This document shows positions 6,273-7,250 of a stretch of 7,250 nt of DNA, in pieces. Below the pieces are notes generated by a model. It was not told the DNA's origin. It saw only the letters and a list, made by a program, of their open reading frames with translations, and did no database searches. Position 1 is the first letter of the stretch. The number at the start of each line of letters is the position of its first letter. This DNA is from Opitutaceae bacterium (GTDB taxonomy: Bacteria > Verrucomicrobiota > Verrucomicrobiia > Opitutales > Opitutaceae), in the NCBI GenBank assembly GCA_023265535.1, contig JAHFTI010000207.1, positions 1 to 7,250 of the forward strand. Direction: 5' to 3'. The position numbers and the translations under genes are program-made.

Positions 6273-7250
6273 ATGTCCCCCAAACTCCCCCTTCTCCTCC
6301 TCGGCTCCTTGCTCCTCTGCCTCCCCCTCGCCGCAGGGGCCCCGGCCCTGCCCAAGGCCGCCGACACCGTGCCCGCTCCCGGCTCCCTTCTTCCCGGCGG
6401 AGCCGGCGCCTGGACGCTCTCCTGGAGCGACGAGTTCGAATATGCCAACGCCGACCTCGACAAGGAATGGATCTCCCAGAACGCGCCCAGCGGCCATATC
6501 CTCTGCAGCCGCTGGCGTGAGAATGCCGTCGTGGCAAACGGCACCCTGAAGCTGCTCAACAAAAAGGAAAAGCGCGGCGGTCAGGAGTGGACCTCGGGCA
6601 ACCTCTGGACCCGACAGAAATTTCTCTACGGCTACTACGAGTGCCGCTACCGCTACGCCGCCGCCGAAGGCACCAACAATTCCTTTTGGATCATGACCAT
6701 GGGGGACAAGCCCAAGGTGGGGAAAAGCTTCGAGATCGATATCAACGAGGGTCACTTCCCTAGCTCGGTGAACACCAACATTCACAACTGGACTGACAGC
6801 ATCGTCGTGAATGGAAAGAAGACCCACCCCTCCTCCTCGAAGGGGTTCTCCTTCGGCTCCGAGCCCGACCGCAGCCTCATCCTCGAGACACCGGTGACCA
6901 CCAGGAAACTGCGCTTTGTATCCAATAACCGGACACAGGTTCACCTGGGCGAATTCCGCATCTACAACGTCAACAAGGCCGGCTACCCCTCCGCGCTTTC
7001 ACCCAGCGCCGACAGCGACAAGCCGGGCCTGGAAAATTACGTGAAGCAGGGCTCCACCAGGATTCGTGTGAGCGGCTTCTACAATGCCGCGGACACCAAG
7101 ACCGTCGCCCACCTCCGTGATGGCGACATCAGGACCCGCTGGACCTCCCAGAAGGACGGCGAGAAGTGGGTGGAGTTCGAGTTCCCCAAGGAGCGCACCA
7201 TCGGCTGCATCCAGTTTCTCAATGGCTGGAACGACAAGGGCACCTGGAAG
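6273..7250 (+). CDS. Secreted GH16-type glycoside hydrolase with discoidin-like insert (3' truncated by window)
   Basis: The frame is open for 326 codons to the window end. An in-frame TGA at 6258 makes the ATG at 6273 the first possible ATG. Residues 1-23 are a signal peptide (MSPKLPLLLLGSLLLCLPL...AAGA), so the enzyme is exported; the Cys is not in a lipobox. Residues 47-190 resemble the first half of a GH16 jelly-roll: WTLSWSDEFEY (47-57), LDKEW (62-66), SGNLWTRQKFLYGYYECRYR (108-127), NNSFWIM (135-141) and the catalytic signature EIDINE (Glu154, Asp156, Glu159). GH16 enzymes cleave beta-1,3/1,4-glucans, agars, carrageenans and related polymers; which one is not evident. From about 200 the sequence changes to discoidin (F5/8 C)-like stretches, KLRFVSNNRTQVHLGEFRIY (212-231) and LRDGDIRTRWTSQ...WVEFEFP (281-305). 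The second half of the GH16 fold has not appeared by residue 326. No Shine-Dalgarno is visible. A TTGTATCC motif lies at 6916. Confidence 0.85.
   Translation, partial: MSPKLPLLLLGSLLLCLPLAAGAPALPKAADTVPAPGSLLPGGAGAWTLSWSDEFEYANADLDKEWISQNAPSGHILCSRWRENAVVANGTLKLLNKKEKRGGQEWTSGNLWTRQKFLYGYYECRYRYAAAEGTNNSFWIMTMGDKPKVGKSFEIDINEGHFPSSVNTNIHNWTDSIVVNGKKTHPSSSKGFSFGSEPDRSLILETPVTTRKLRFVSNNRTQVHLGEFRIYNVNKAGYPSALSPSADSDKPGLENYVKQGSTRIRVSGFYNAADTKTVAHLRDGDIRTRWTSQKDGEKWVEFEFPKERTIGCIQFLNGWNDKGTWK
6916..6938 (+). repeat. TTGTATCC motif, copy 3 (hairpin with 7-nt loop)
   Basis: TTGTATCC (6916-6923), spacer AATAACC (6924-6930), then GGACACAG (6931-6938). The arms pair with one mismatch and one G-T wobble. 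It lies inside the GH16-type gene, phased TTT GTA TCC (Phe215-Val216-Ser217), the same phase as in the other two copies. Confidence 0.5.

Noticed and set aside
5934..6944. A 336-codon - strand frame across the tRNA terminator, intergenic region and GH16 start
   Set aside because: It would read through the terminator and the GH16 signal peptide region on the opposite strand, is Gly/Pro-rich, and shows no family features.

Overview
The window reads as GC-rich bacterial chromosome, most likely from Verrucomicrobiota and probably Opitutaceae-like. The basis is a TonB-dependent receptor with an N-terminal carboxypeptidase-regulatory-like domain and an 'ELGAFQVS'-type segment before the plug, paired with a LacI-family regulator and carbohydrate-active enzymes, with no SusD partner in view. 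Shine-Dalgarno sequences are absent or poor before every start. This assignment is by pattern recognition, not by a search.

Layout. 1-606 (+) is the 3' end of a gene resembling GH51 alpha-L-arabinofuranosidases: part of a LamG-like module, then the C-terminal beta-sandwich. It converges on a LacI-family regulator gene, 697-1773 (-). A 119-bp intergenic region (1774-1892) with three short palindromes separates the regulator from a divergent gene for a 1004-aa TonB-dependent outer-membrane receptor, 1893-4907 (+). After it come a perfect 11-bp hairpin and a strong intrinsic terminator. Next are an endonuclease III gene (nth, 5060-5725, +), a tRNA-Val(CAC) gene with encoded CCA (5855-5931) and its own terminator. 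A G-rich, hairpin-rich intergenic stretch of about 300 bp follows. Last is the 5' part of a secreted GH16-type glycoside hydrolase with discoidin-like (F5/8 C) sequence placed inside or directly after the catalytic half; it starts at 6273 and runs off the end.

Functionally, the arabinofuranosidase, LacI regulator and TonB receptor look like a small glycan-use locus: an enzyme that trims arabinose-containing polymers, a receptor that imports a product, and a divergently transcribed sugar-responsive repressor likely to control the receptor. nth and the tRNA gene are housekeeping and sit between this locus and a second secreted polysaccharidase.

The least explained signal is an AT-rich motif, TTGTATCC, found three times on the same strand and in the same reading phase (..TT GTA TCC) inside three unrelated genes (530, 5364, 6916). 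Each copy is followed after 0-9 nt by an imperfect inverted partner (GGAAACAA, GGACAA, GGACACAG). In these three genes I saw no other in-frame GTA codon. It looks like a small dispersed element or genome-signature motif rather than ordinary coding sequence.
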